Of a DNA stretch of 64,000 nucleotides, positions 12,501 through 23,626 are shown piece by piece (position 1 is the first letter of the stretch; each line of letters opens with the position of its first letter). The stretch covers positions 2,375,454-2,439,453 of the forward strand of contig NW_002060946.1 of NCBI RefSeq assembly GCF_000150275.1, in the 5' to 3' direction. The translations under genes were made by a program, and so were the position numbers. The notes under the pieces are model-generated. The model worked only from the letters and a program-made list of their open reading frames with translations, had not been told where the DNA came from and did not search any database. This DNA is from Trichoplax adhaerens (Eukaryota; Placozoa; Uniplacotomia; Trichoplacea; Trichoplacidae).

Positions 12501-15500
12501 CATATCAGCAACTAATATCCTTCACTAAATACGTTTACAGCGAGAATTTTTACTATCACCAAAATGTCTGACTGACCTAAGTTGTTTGATAAATCGTGAC
12601 AATAAATAGCATGAACGACTGCGTAGAGTTAAATTGGTACTTTGCAAACCATTAGTTCCGAGAAAAGCATTCTGAAAATATTAATTTCTATAGTAAATAC
12701 ATAATCTACCTTGAATATCAACAAATGTTAGCGTGAGCTTACCAATACGGGCCCGATAAACTGCTTGTGCAGAACAAAGAATTTATCGTACCGAACCACG
12801 GTTTCAAAGTACTGAAATAAAAATTATGAGCATAGAATTTTTTTAAGTCCAACTTTACACAGTGATTTATTCATAACTGTCATACATGTCAACAAAAACA
12901 TACCTGCATAAGTACGGCTACGTGTTCATGGCGATCAATACCGGATGTAATTAACTGCGAACGGGATCGTATTGTAATAAGTAAAAAATTAACATATGAA
13001 AAATCACCAAATCACCAAACTCACCATCACCATCATTTGTTGTATCGGTGACGCACTATTTAAATCATCGGTAAAGTGAACGCCCTAGATTGTATCCAAA
13101 ACGACAACGTAAGAAATAATGTAAAATTAACCAGTAAATTAGTTTAGCATACCGGTATAAGCTCCCCGAGCATGTATAAAATTTTGATCGAAACTTCGAT
13201 ATCCATAAACGCCTTAGAATTCCATTGACTATTATAATAGACACAACGTTAGCAATGGTTAATTACTTGACAATCAATATTGTTGTTAAAATCTACAGAG
13301 TCACCACTCTTACCTCATGATGTTTACGTAATAATGATAAACCACCATTAATACAAGTTCTCTGTTCTACGTTACCACGTACAGGAAAAGGAAGTAGATT
13401 AATTATAATTGCTAGTCTGTAACCTATTTCACTAAAATAAATACTTACTAGCTGAGTAATATTATAAAATAAGTTTTTCAATTGCTTTCTGTATTCAAGA
13501 AACATTATCTCATCCTCTCCCTAACAATCAAATAATAATTTTATGATCTTTGTCCCAAAATACATTTATTATTCTTCAAATTTAAGAAATAGCATAAAAA
13601 ATTTTATTATTCCTATATGACTACAATACCTCGCACTCAAAATCGTAAGATTGATCATATTTATACTTTGATATGACAGCCTCAAGAAGACCCTACATCA
13701 TTATAGCAGTTTATAATCTTTAGACGATTGATGTACTGTACAAAAAATAACGCTGGACAAAAACATCACATTAGCTAGCAAAATTCAACAAAATGACATT
13801 CTGTTACTTTTAAATGATCTTCTCGTCGCTGCAATTCATTCGGAGATAATTGTTTAAGAAGAAGGACATAACTTTGAGCGAAACCAATAACAGCCTGTGA
13901 AACGTCGTCGTCTTCATTGGTCATAAACCTGATTAAAATCAGAGCATTAAATTAACAGTGGAGTAATTAGTTAGCACGTCTTATTGGATTAACAGTCTGA
14001 TTAATCCTATTTCAATGCATTGTATTTAACTGAATGACAACAGTTTTCCCTATATGCCAATACTAACCGAAGTAATAAAGTAATTTTGACATCAATCATT
14101 TCGAGGGTTTGATCAGCAGCTACAACGTCTCCTGATCGCATCAACCTGAATAAAGAAATCGAAGTTCCCAGTATAAATAAAATTAACGCTATCCATTTTG
14201 TCGCCACAATAAATATAACGTATACGTAAGCATTTCTATTTCAGGCATAAATCACTAAAAAAGTACAATTAAAATTTAAAATTCTCATTACTTTGTCCAG
14301 CTAGAAATGAGCGACGTCCCAATACCATTGACCAACTTTCCTAACTTAGCAGCATAGTCAGCATCGATATCCTAAGAACAATACGTTAAAATGGGTCATA
14401 AATTTTGTTAGAACCAATTAAACAATTGAAGCATTTCGAATGTACTACAATGTAATCATTTGTCTTACCCCCAATGACGCAAAAATACCACAACTGTCCA
14501 AAACATTTACTAACGATTCAACTAATTTAATTTTCTCTCCAGCATCCATACCTACTTATAATAAAGTAAACCGTAAGTAACCTGCAAAATTATAGTATTA
14601 CGTGCAAAAGTCCGCGTTATTTCCATTTTCTAAAAATATCATTGCCAACTTATGAATACGAGACCTTTGTTCATAATTTCGAAAATACAATCACAAGCAC
14701 TTTCTCTTAATGTGTCGACCTTAAGATACAATAGCAATCGGCTAAAATAGCAAAATTAGGTAAACCATAGTTAGCTTTTTTCAGTCGTAACGAAACAAAA
14801 ATTGAAATTAAAAGTAAAATTTGACAGAACAAGAAGTTATATCATGCCTTATGAAACGGTCGTTAGCAACAGCATTAATATCAATCCATGATACATAAGC
14901 TCCGATTACTTGTAAACAAAGACAAGTTAATTCATGTTGAGAGCTATCGTATGTTTGCTGAAAATAAAGAAACAATATACTCGTTTACTCGTATTACGGT
15001 AGTCAATCAATAAAGGTTACGATCAACAGCAATGCTTACCAATATCTGATACCAAGATTCTACTAAGTCTGAAATACATCGAATACGCATCGCATCTTTT
15101 ATGGCAGTGTTCCGTACGAGTTCCTATAACAACAGGTAGTTTGTTTATATGCTATTCCATTAAAATAAAACTTGAGTACTTTGTACGATTCATAACGTAA
15201 CAATTTTATACCAATTTTTACAAAATATATTTAGACATAAAAATTAACCCTACATAAAATAGGATAGCTGATTCTAGCACCCTAGCGTTATCATACCTCT
15301 GGTGTGTGAGGGATGTCACGATCGACAACTTCGCTATCGATTGCTAATAAAGTCCTCAAATAAAAGTCCACCGCATTTATTCCAGTTGACATAAAACCCA
15401 GCAGATCGTCAAAAAATGATGGCCACTAAATAAAATAGCGTTCAGCCGTTACTAGATTAGTCTCTCATCTATTTTTATAAGTTATCCATTTACATCAAAT

Positions 15501-18500
15501 ACTATCTGTTATATCTTTAGATCGGAAAATGTAATTAACTATGTAACGTATAGTTATAACAATGCTATAATAAATGAAATCACACAGTAAGTATACAAAC
15601 TGTACCCGATCAGGATAGTCGCCGACGAAGGCCAAGCTGAAGATCTGCGCCATCTTATTTCTTAAATAATTGGCATCAATGGGCTCATAACAGTACTGTT
15701 AACGAAATATTTTTAATAAAAATGATTACATATTTAATGACTGTATTGTACTAAGCTGTAATTAATTAATCCTGGCCTAACACCGTCAGAAATGATTTCA
15801 ACACTTTTATGCTGACTATATCTATTACAGTACGTTGATCTATTCTAATAGGTAATACGTATCTTTAAAGGTTACCAATAGATCCCATCTAGTGCTAAAA
15901 ATTTAACTACTAATGGCTTTAGCCATCCCGGACTGTTTTGTCATTTACGACATGATAATAATATGTTTCTATCACGAATTCATCACGTTTGAATATGTTT
16001 TTGCTATTGTTACTTTTGTCTTTTGCGATAATTATGGTATTAGATACTATCGTCACCAAGGCTCATAATTCTTAGCCAAATTCAAAACAATAACCTTACA
16101 GAATACTCTACAATATACGACGTCAGTGGTTTATATTTGAGCTTTTGTTATAGCATTTTTCGAAGGAACTTACCTGTCTAAGCCAACTAATTAAATATTC
16201 CTTTAAGACTTGTTGGTCAGAGTAAGATGCAGAAGAGTAGCTATAGGTAATTGCAAGTGACAATGTTATAAATAAAGTTAACAAGTAATAATATCAGCCT
16301 AACAAACGTTGCCGTGATATCATAACTGAAAAAATAAGGATAAAATTTAAAATTGTAACGAAATGATGATTGATCAACATGATATGCTGTATTTAAGGAA
16401 AATAACATTTATATTGTTTTTTAAGCTACGTGAGTATGTTCAACACAGTAGACATATTTAGTTATGGTGATACAAATTATTTTAGCATTTCCACTCAATC
16501 CTGCTGTCAATAAAATCTGATTCATTTCCAAACTCTTTATAAGCTTGCTAAATTGTCGGGTATTCAATAGGAATGCAACTGTATATATTTTATGTTAGGA
16601 TAGGAATAACTTTATTCCAATTGATAGTTACCATAAAGCCAACAATAGACTTACTTGTTTTTTAAGTAATGCTCCAGTACTTGCATACACATAAATTTCA
16701 TGTAGTCATCACTAGTACATCATTTTAAGTATAAGTAAATACAACGTTAGTACGTTAGTGAATCTATAACATCGTGTAGAGTGGATTAACAATTTGCTAC
16801 ATTCATAATTCACTGACTTGCAGAAAATCAGAAGAATTGGTAAAAATATATCAAACAGAAATTAAACCACATTTTTGATAGCAAATTTAGCATAGATTAA
16901 TTTAAACAATTTTTCTTATTTACGTCCAATATTTAGCTAATAGTATTTGTAGCAAATATTGATACCAGATAAAAGTAAATTACAATTATATTGTACAGTA
17001 GCTGAAGTATTTCGTTTTAGTAATCGATATTCATAACTAGTAAGATTATAGAATAATTTTTCATCATGTTGAAGAAAATAGTAAATGGTTTAGCGTCTAG
17101 TTCATAGCTAAGTGCATTTGTTTCTTTCTTCATAACAATACTTATTGCACTTACTTACACAGTATAGTAAATTCTAATATCGATATTTTACATTAAGGCC
17201 TATAGCAAAGTACTGAAAGATGACACAGTTTAGAAGTAATTTACCGGTAAAGTCTTTTGACCAGACTATCGCCACACAATTTCCATCCTTGGGGTGAGTT
17301 TTTTAATCGATCCAACTCTTGTATAACCTCCTGCAAAAAATTGGATGTCATGTCATTAATACTACCAAACAACGACCAAATTCTGTCTCAGGTTATTTAT
17401 TAGCAACTGCACTAGGAATAATCAAAATGATGACACTTTGTCATTGTTATTCCAATCAGAAATAATGGCATATAAAGAAAGAGTGCTCGACATGAAGTAA
17501 TGCATTTGGATGCATTGTGCAGTATGAAGAATTTACTTTACGTAAGATAATAAAAAATAATAATAATGAAATCAAGGTATTCTTTTCGGCTACTCTAATT
17601 AATACAGCTGATGGATAAATAGGTTCAATTTTTACTATCTGACTATCTCAGGCTATTAAAAGAAGACTAACAGGAATCTTAGATCGTTGGTCATAAACAG
17701 TATAATACGCGTAAAATAAGCAACGAGGATATATAAACAAAATTTGAAAAAATAACATTCTCTCCGGTGTCTTTAGTATTGTGGAAGTATAAGTATACGC
17801 GTACGCGTACTTCAACTCGAATTTACTACATACATATTTTAATTATATCACAAAAGCGCAATAAAATTACACGATTCTATTAATTACTCGTATAAGAAGA
17901 ATTCATTTTTTGGAGATAAAACATCATGGCTTGCATCGTGCGGATTAATTATCTCTAATATTGTATAAACTAGATATACTGTACTGTACGTATCATGAGT
18001 AGATCCGAAGTCACGTAAATTATGTCATGGTTTGTTTTATGCCTATTAATTATCTCCAGCATTGATATCCATCATACATTCCATGATTGGATTCATATCG
18101 CATATCATGACTTGCATCGTGCCTATTTATTATCTTCAATACCTGTATCAATTAGGCATATCACAATCAGATTCGTATTGCATTATGCGTATATCATGGC
18201 TTACATCGTGCAAATTAATTAATTATCTACAATATGGTATAAAATAGACGTATCACGATTGGATCCGTACTACTGTATATTATAACATAGATGCTGTATG
18301 TGGGGGCATCAAAATGATCAGTGTTATACAAGACTACACACTCGAACGATTTGGATAACGAGCTAAGACAAACCAACCAGAGGAAATGTTTAATAAGTAC
18401 TTCCAACCCAACCAGAAATTAGTTGTACAGTAAGTAGTAGAATATCATCAATCTCGCAGTCAAGTTGAGTGGAAAGAGTCTCTTTAAGCCATCCGGGCTA

Positions 18501-19747
18501 CAACTTGCCATAACTCAGTTTGCTACGCCGCACTGTGGTGTAAACAATTTCTGAATAAAAAATAGGATGTTAAGATTACTTTAAATAACCTTGTCTAGTA
18601 CTGTAGTATGTTATCGTAAGGGTCTGTTGTAAGATTTATATTACTTCATATCCTGTGGTAATTCATTAGCCATGCATGTATCAATCAAGTACCCCAAGCA
18701 GACCGAGGAAAATACGCGTATATATGCATTTTAATAGCAAATAAGAAGTTACTTAGAACTAGGAATAGCAATCGGATCAAGTCGATAGCAATCCATAGAA
18801 GTACCCTATCGTTCGATGATTCCTACTGCAAATTGGTATAGCGCGACATGCACCTTGAAAGGACTATCTAGCGAGATATGTTAGCTAACATCTACTCTAA
18901 GCTCTCCATTTGATTGGTATACCCTTGATTGTAAGCTACTATAGCATCTAGATAAAACTAACGGATCCATGGTGTGGATTTTCAACTAATCCTATGCATT
19001 GGAATGAGGATGCAGGCAAGACAATTGATAATAAGGCTGTTGACTGCTAGAGTCTTGATACGTTGGTTCAAGTCAATACATTGATTATTCCATCCTTATT
19101 ATCGGGCACCTTTTCTAATGGAACTTTGATGATCGCTACTGAGTTTAACCTAGCGATTTAGCGCTATAATAAGCTAATAAGCTAAATTGCTTTCTTTAAG
19201 TTAATATACATTAATAGGTGGAGGAGACCAATGCTGGTGATGCAAGGTCAATGTCAACTCGATTCCATTGTATCGTACTGTATGCAACATGAACTGAGAA
19301 CAAGATTCAGTTGGAAGTGACCGTATAAGAACTAAGATGGAAGATATGAGAAATGCCTTGAAAACGATTAGATCGATCAAGAAACTGGAAAACAGCATCG
19401 CCTTCAACAACATGTTTGGTATGCACCTGCATAGTGATGTATCCTACTGTTGCTCATCGGTCAGGGTATTGTATCAATATGACGAAATAGTTCTGTCAAT
19501 GGAGTCATGCTTCCAATGTTAATGATATCGTTTTTTCGACCCTTTCTATCAATTCATGGTCAGTGATGTACAGTATGAATCCAATATCAACGAGTAGGGT
19601 AGGCATTGAAAAAGATATGGTAGCAATTTTAGCTACCACAGTAGATCAAGTCATGGTATTGCAATCAAAGAAGCGAAAAATGGTTACCTTGGAAGGAATG
19701 GAGAGATCAGACATTTGATTTAATGCAGCAATGGCTTGAAAGTCCAT
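9599..19747 (-). CDS. XPOT: Exportin-t (XPOT), complete, 38 exons, 964 aa
   Basis: Exons, 5' to 3' on the minus strand: 19688-19747, 17245-17330, 16655-16711, 16174-16240, 15606-15695, 15297-15425, 15040-15123, 14848-14957, 14665-14741, 14469-14551, 14292-14371, 14068-14145, 13808-13928, 13630-13692, 13449-13520, 13314-13366, 13153-13228, 13025-13084, 12904-12954, 12743-12811, 12577-12671, 12411-12477, 12270-12308, 12099-12155, 11941-12009, 11787-11860, 11634-11703, 11403-11561, 11236-11292, 11057-11152, 10894-10987, 10734-10801, 10616-10664, 10430-10542, 10055-10102, 9859-9930, 9726-9782, 9599-9643. They sum to 965 codons in frame; human XPOT has 962 residues. XPOT is a karyopherin-beta HEAT-repeat receptor that exports mature tRNA with Ran-GTP. 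Collinear landmarks include MDFQAIAALN at the start, VESWYQIL, LRESACDCIFEIMNKG, FLEYRKQLKNL, YFETVVRYDKFF, GVRQFLHRMIICLGEQVL and IIPACFIAPLK. The start was chosen by alignment; an in-frame upstream ATG at 19834 is less likely. The 15-codon last exon is the least certain. The intron after 14848 begins GC, not GT. Confidence 0.96.
17923..18275. repeat. Four degenerate ~83-98 bp tandem units in XPOT intron 1
   Basis: Units start near 17923, 18021, 18104 and 18192 with AT(G/A)TCATG(G/A) followed by a CTT(G/A)CATCGTGC box, then TTAATTATCT and a (C/T)AATAT/CAGCATTG box. They lie in the 2.36 kb first intron of XPOT. The frames open across them are repeat artefacts. Confidence 0.75.
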
Positions 19748-19831
19748 CTCTTTTCCTAATGACGATTCTTTCTTGTGAAGAAATAGATGGAAATAATGTA
19801 TCCACGTAATTCTATTACATACTAAGGGATT

Positions 19832-19869
<38 letters not shown>

Positions 19870-20459
19870 AAAGAAAGTTGGCAAAAGAGGCAAAGAAAAA
19901 GGCAAATCACAGGGTAAAAGTAGACTCTAAGATTGCCATCTAAGCAATTGTGCCTTGGCTTTGTAGCTTGGGTAGCACACGTGCAGTTATGCTACAGGGC
20001 ATTGGGCCAATCTGTTGACACAGTATAGCGGGTTGTGCTTTGTGCTGCAGCTCTATACTGTCTTCTATTGCTAGGCGTCCTGTTGGAACACAGTGGCGTC
20101 AACTGCAACGCGCTCGAGTGTCACTATGCCACGTCCCCTCATCAGCCAATCACACTGAACGACACCACGAACACACTGGCTGATCGTAATACACTGCGCC
20201 ACGACCGCATCCTGTATCGATGCGTTGACCTGGTACGGTACTGCACCCACCAGTTTTCTACTATACAAAAGCGACAACGTGAGTTGGACTACAGCACCAC
20301 ACTAGCATTAGCACTATGGTAAGAGTGCATTACCACTGACGACAGCACGTACGGTACCTGGAGTGGACGTGTCATCATCATCCACTTTGACCACGACGGC
20401 ATTGTAGAGAAATGGATAGTACGGTACTGTTTCTTCAAACGGTATCACACTTTACTATA
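19748..20459. promoter_or_regulatory. XPOT 5' flank: GA microsatellite and a GC-richer island
   Basis: A (GA)n tract followed by a G-run sits at about 19833-19868, just 5' of the XPOT start codon. From about 19960 to 20460 the base composition is noticeably richer in G+C than the surroundings, with CpGs, a CACGTG at 19979 and GGGCCAAT near 20004. This is the likely XPOT promoter/5' UTR region by position. Both strands stay open for 68-95 codons here (20035-20322 plus, 20071-20277 minus). The plus frame would begin at GTG with a stop four codons before it, and it resembles no protein I know. Confidence 0.4.
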
Positions 20460-22245
20460 GACGTTAAGGGAACTTCCAGTACCTCTATCGCCTTGATGAA
20501 AGGTATTTCACCAAAAGGGATTGCCGCCTATGTTGTTCTAATTCATTGGTTATTATTTATTTAATAGATCGAAATTAGGGAGAAACTTACAGTTCCTCGA
20601 TGGTATTGACTGGGTGCATTTCACCAAAAGGGATTGCCGCCTATGTTGTTCTAATTCATTGGTTATGATTTATTTAATAGATCGAAATTAGGGAGAAACT
20701 TACAGTTCCTCGATGGTGTTGACTGGGTGCATTACACTTAAAGCGATATACTACTGTCTAGACGCGTATGTTCATATCAATTTCATGAATTAATTATAAT
20801 TTATGAGAGAGAAATCAGTAAGGGAATTTACGCTATCTCCAGTGTGTTGACGAAGTGTATTTCACCAAAAGGGATAGACAGTACGCGTGGATATTATATA
20901 ATAAATACGAGAATGGAGTAAGGGAATTGGCAGTACTGTACCTGTATAGTGTTGACTAAGTGCACTTCATCAAATGACATATAATATATATATATAAAAT
21001 AGGATTACAATGAATTAAATAGACAGAATTGAGCAAAGGAATTTATAGTACTGTATCGCGACAGTGTTGACTAAATATATTTCACCAAACCTGATATACT
21101 GTGCATATACAGTATATATAAGTGTATGTTATCTATATAATATTATATAAAATAGGACTATAATGAATTAAATAGATAGAATTGAGTCAGGGAATTTACA
21201 ATACTGTATCTCTACAGTGTTGACTAAATACATTTCACCAAACCCGATATACTGTATATATACGCGTATATTCATCTATATAATATTACATAAAATAAAA
21301 TTATAATGAATTAAATAGATAGAATTGAGTAAGGGAATTTATAGTACTGTACCTCTACAGTATTGACTAAATATATTTCACCAAACCCGATATACTGTAT
21401 ACACGTGTATGTTCATCTATTTAATATTATATAAAATAGGATTATAATGAACTAAATAGATAGAATTGAGTAAGGGAATTTACAATACTGTATCTCTACA
21501 GTGTTGACTACATCCATTTCACTAAACCCGATATACTGTATATATACACTGTATACGCGTATGTTCATCTATATAATATTACATAAAATTTGGTTATAAT
21601 GAATTAAATAAATAGGATTGAGTACGGGAATTTATAGTACTGTACCTCTATAGTATTGACTAAATACATTTCACCAAACCAAATATACTGTATACACGCG
21701 TATATTCATCTATATAGTATAAAATATGATTATAATGAATTAAATAGATAGAATTCATGAAGTACCTCTATAGTATTGATATATGATGATGTAGTACTAT
21801 AATGAACTATTAAATAGATAGAATTGAGTAAAGGGATTTACAGTACTGTACTTCTATAGTGTTAATATATGATGATTATTTAATGAATTATTAAATAGAT
21901 AGAATTGAGTAAGGGAATTTACAGTACTGTACCTCTATAGCATTGACTAAATGTATTTCACGAAAGGGGATAGACGCGTATATTCATATGATTATAATTA
22001 ATTATTCAACATAAAATTGAGTACGGGAACGTACAGTACCTCTCTAGTATTGGCTACGTGCTTATCACGAAAAGGGATATACCAGTATCTTCATATAATT
22101 ATATCTAATTAGTTAAGTATTAAATATCTATGAGCAAAGGAACTTATTGCACCTCTATAGTGTTAACTAAAAGCAATTCATGAAAGGAGATATGCGCGTG
22201 TATTCACATGACTATAATTAATTATTAAATATATAATTCATAGCT
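20460..22245. repeat. Degenerate satellite, about fifteen ~90-150 bp units
   Basis: Each unit carries a GAGTAAGGGAATTTACAGTA box, CTGTACCTCTATAGTGTTGA, a CATTTCACCAAA(C/A) box, a GATATACTGTATATA stretch and TATAATGAATTAAATAGATA. Units recur near 20465, 20578, 20690, 20819, 20920, 21035, 21190, 21330, 21470, 21615, 21825, 21910, 22020 and 22135. The first two units contain a near-perfect 112 bp duplication (about 20505-20730). Many units hold the palindrome TACAGTACTGTA, linking this array to the GTAC-rich arrays elsewhere in the window. It lies between XPOT and GDI-A and appears non-coding. Confidence 0.88.
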
Positions 22246-23626
22246 GTAAAGAAATTTAAATTTATTACATCACTGATCTGAACATAGCGAGTAGTAGCAT
22301 AGTCAAAGTTGACGGGAAACCAACTACGAATGCATTGAGTTTACGGATGGAAAAAATGGCGGCTTAGATACCTGCACCGTTCACACTTACAATGCATAGT
22401 AAGAACAAGATGGTAGAATTATGGATCAATTTACAGTAACTAGTAGTTTAAATCAACTATGCTTACGTAGAACAGGTGTCAATACAGTATACATAGACAA
22501 TATGATGTTATTGAAAGGAATATTAAAATCACTACAGGTTAATACTATGCTACAACTGACTAGTTATTACTGATTAGAACTGCCATGAGGGTTAGGAATC
22601 GAATTAGGAGTAGGTAGGGCAAGGTTAGGACTAAGTTCATTTTATTAATAGTTTATTTCAGTTTTTAGTACGTATAGAATACCGACATACAGGAATTCAG
22701 TGCAATCACCGGCTTGCTAAAGTGCCATAACCCGATATAAGTTAGTACGACTATAGCGCTACACAAGCTAAAGCTCTTCGCTGAAATATGTCATAGTAGT
22801 TGGAATTCAAACTTGTCCAAAAGTAAATCAATCAATCTTATAGTCATCGATAATACAGTAGAGATTGCTGCTTCATTACACGGTATAACATTACGCTTAA
22901 TAAAATAATAGTGATGGAAGATGTTGTAACACGTTGCCATAAACTTTATTGATTAACATACGGTCTTACAAATAATGATACGCTTAATAAATCACCTCAC
23001 AGCTTAGTTAGTTCAATCGATACAGTTATTATGTAGTCATCATCACTACCATTACCCGACTACTTAACCTTATTCTAGCATCTTAACCAGATATTCATAT
23101 AGGATGATTAGTATTTTCATCTTCTAGCGATATTGAATACGAAAAACAAGGAAGATAGAGACAAAGCAAATATGCAGAAGCAAAATTAACATCTGCACCA
23201 AAATAATTATATTATAATACAAATGCCGGCTACTAATAAGCATATTTTTGCTAAAGGAGTGATAGTATAGTGCCGGTATTCCTGTACTCCAATCATAACA
23301 ATCTATCACTACTCGATTGCTAAAGACCTTCTTAATTTACTTAATCTATTTTAGAAACTATTACACAAGCATTATTCTAGAATCGTTTCCAATTTTAGTG
23401 CCAATAAGAAGAACAAAGAAGGACAATAAGCCGTAATAATGTGTATAGGTATGAAGAAGGTCTGCATAAATAGCATAATATATCGGCTACTATGTACGTC
23501 TTTGCTATTGAGAACACTAATGTAGTATTCCCATTACTAAATATCGTAATACATGAAGCAACGGCTACATCTCCAAAGCCAGAAACATCGTGGATTGACT
23601 CAAAATACTTGAAGCTAGAAAAAGCT
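22246..23626. repeat. 3' flank of GDI-A, duplicated sequence shared with GDI-B 3' flank
   Basis: No coding sequence. The stretch around 22945-23010 (TTACAAATAATGATAC, then AATCACCTCA) matches 35855-35905. Two related blocks at about 23130-23290 and 23400-23540 both match 36000-36130, sharing a GAAGAACAAAGA-like start, an ATCTGCAC/GTCTGCAT box, GGCTACTA and GAACACTAATGTAGTATTCC. The 3' flank of the GDI gene is therefore present three times in the window, twice next to GDI-A. Confidence 0.7.

Noticed and set aside
17390-17520. An MSSTLSLYAII... segment as the first exon of XPOT
   Set aside because: Phase fits but its donor (GTGTCA) is poor, and the 19688-19747 exon aligns far better with the known N-terminus.
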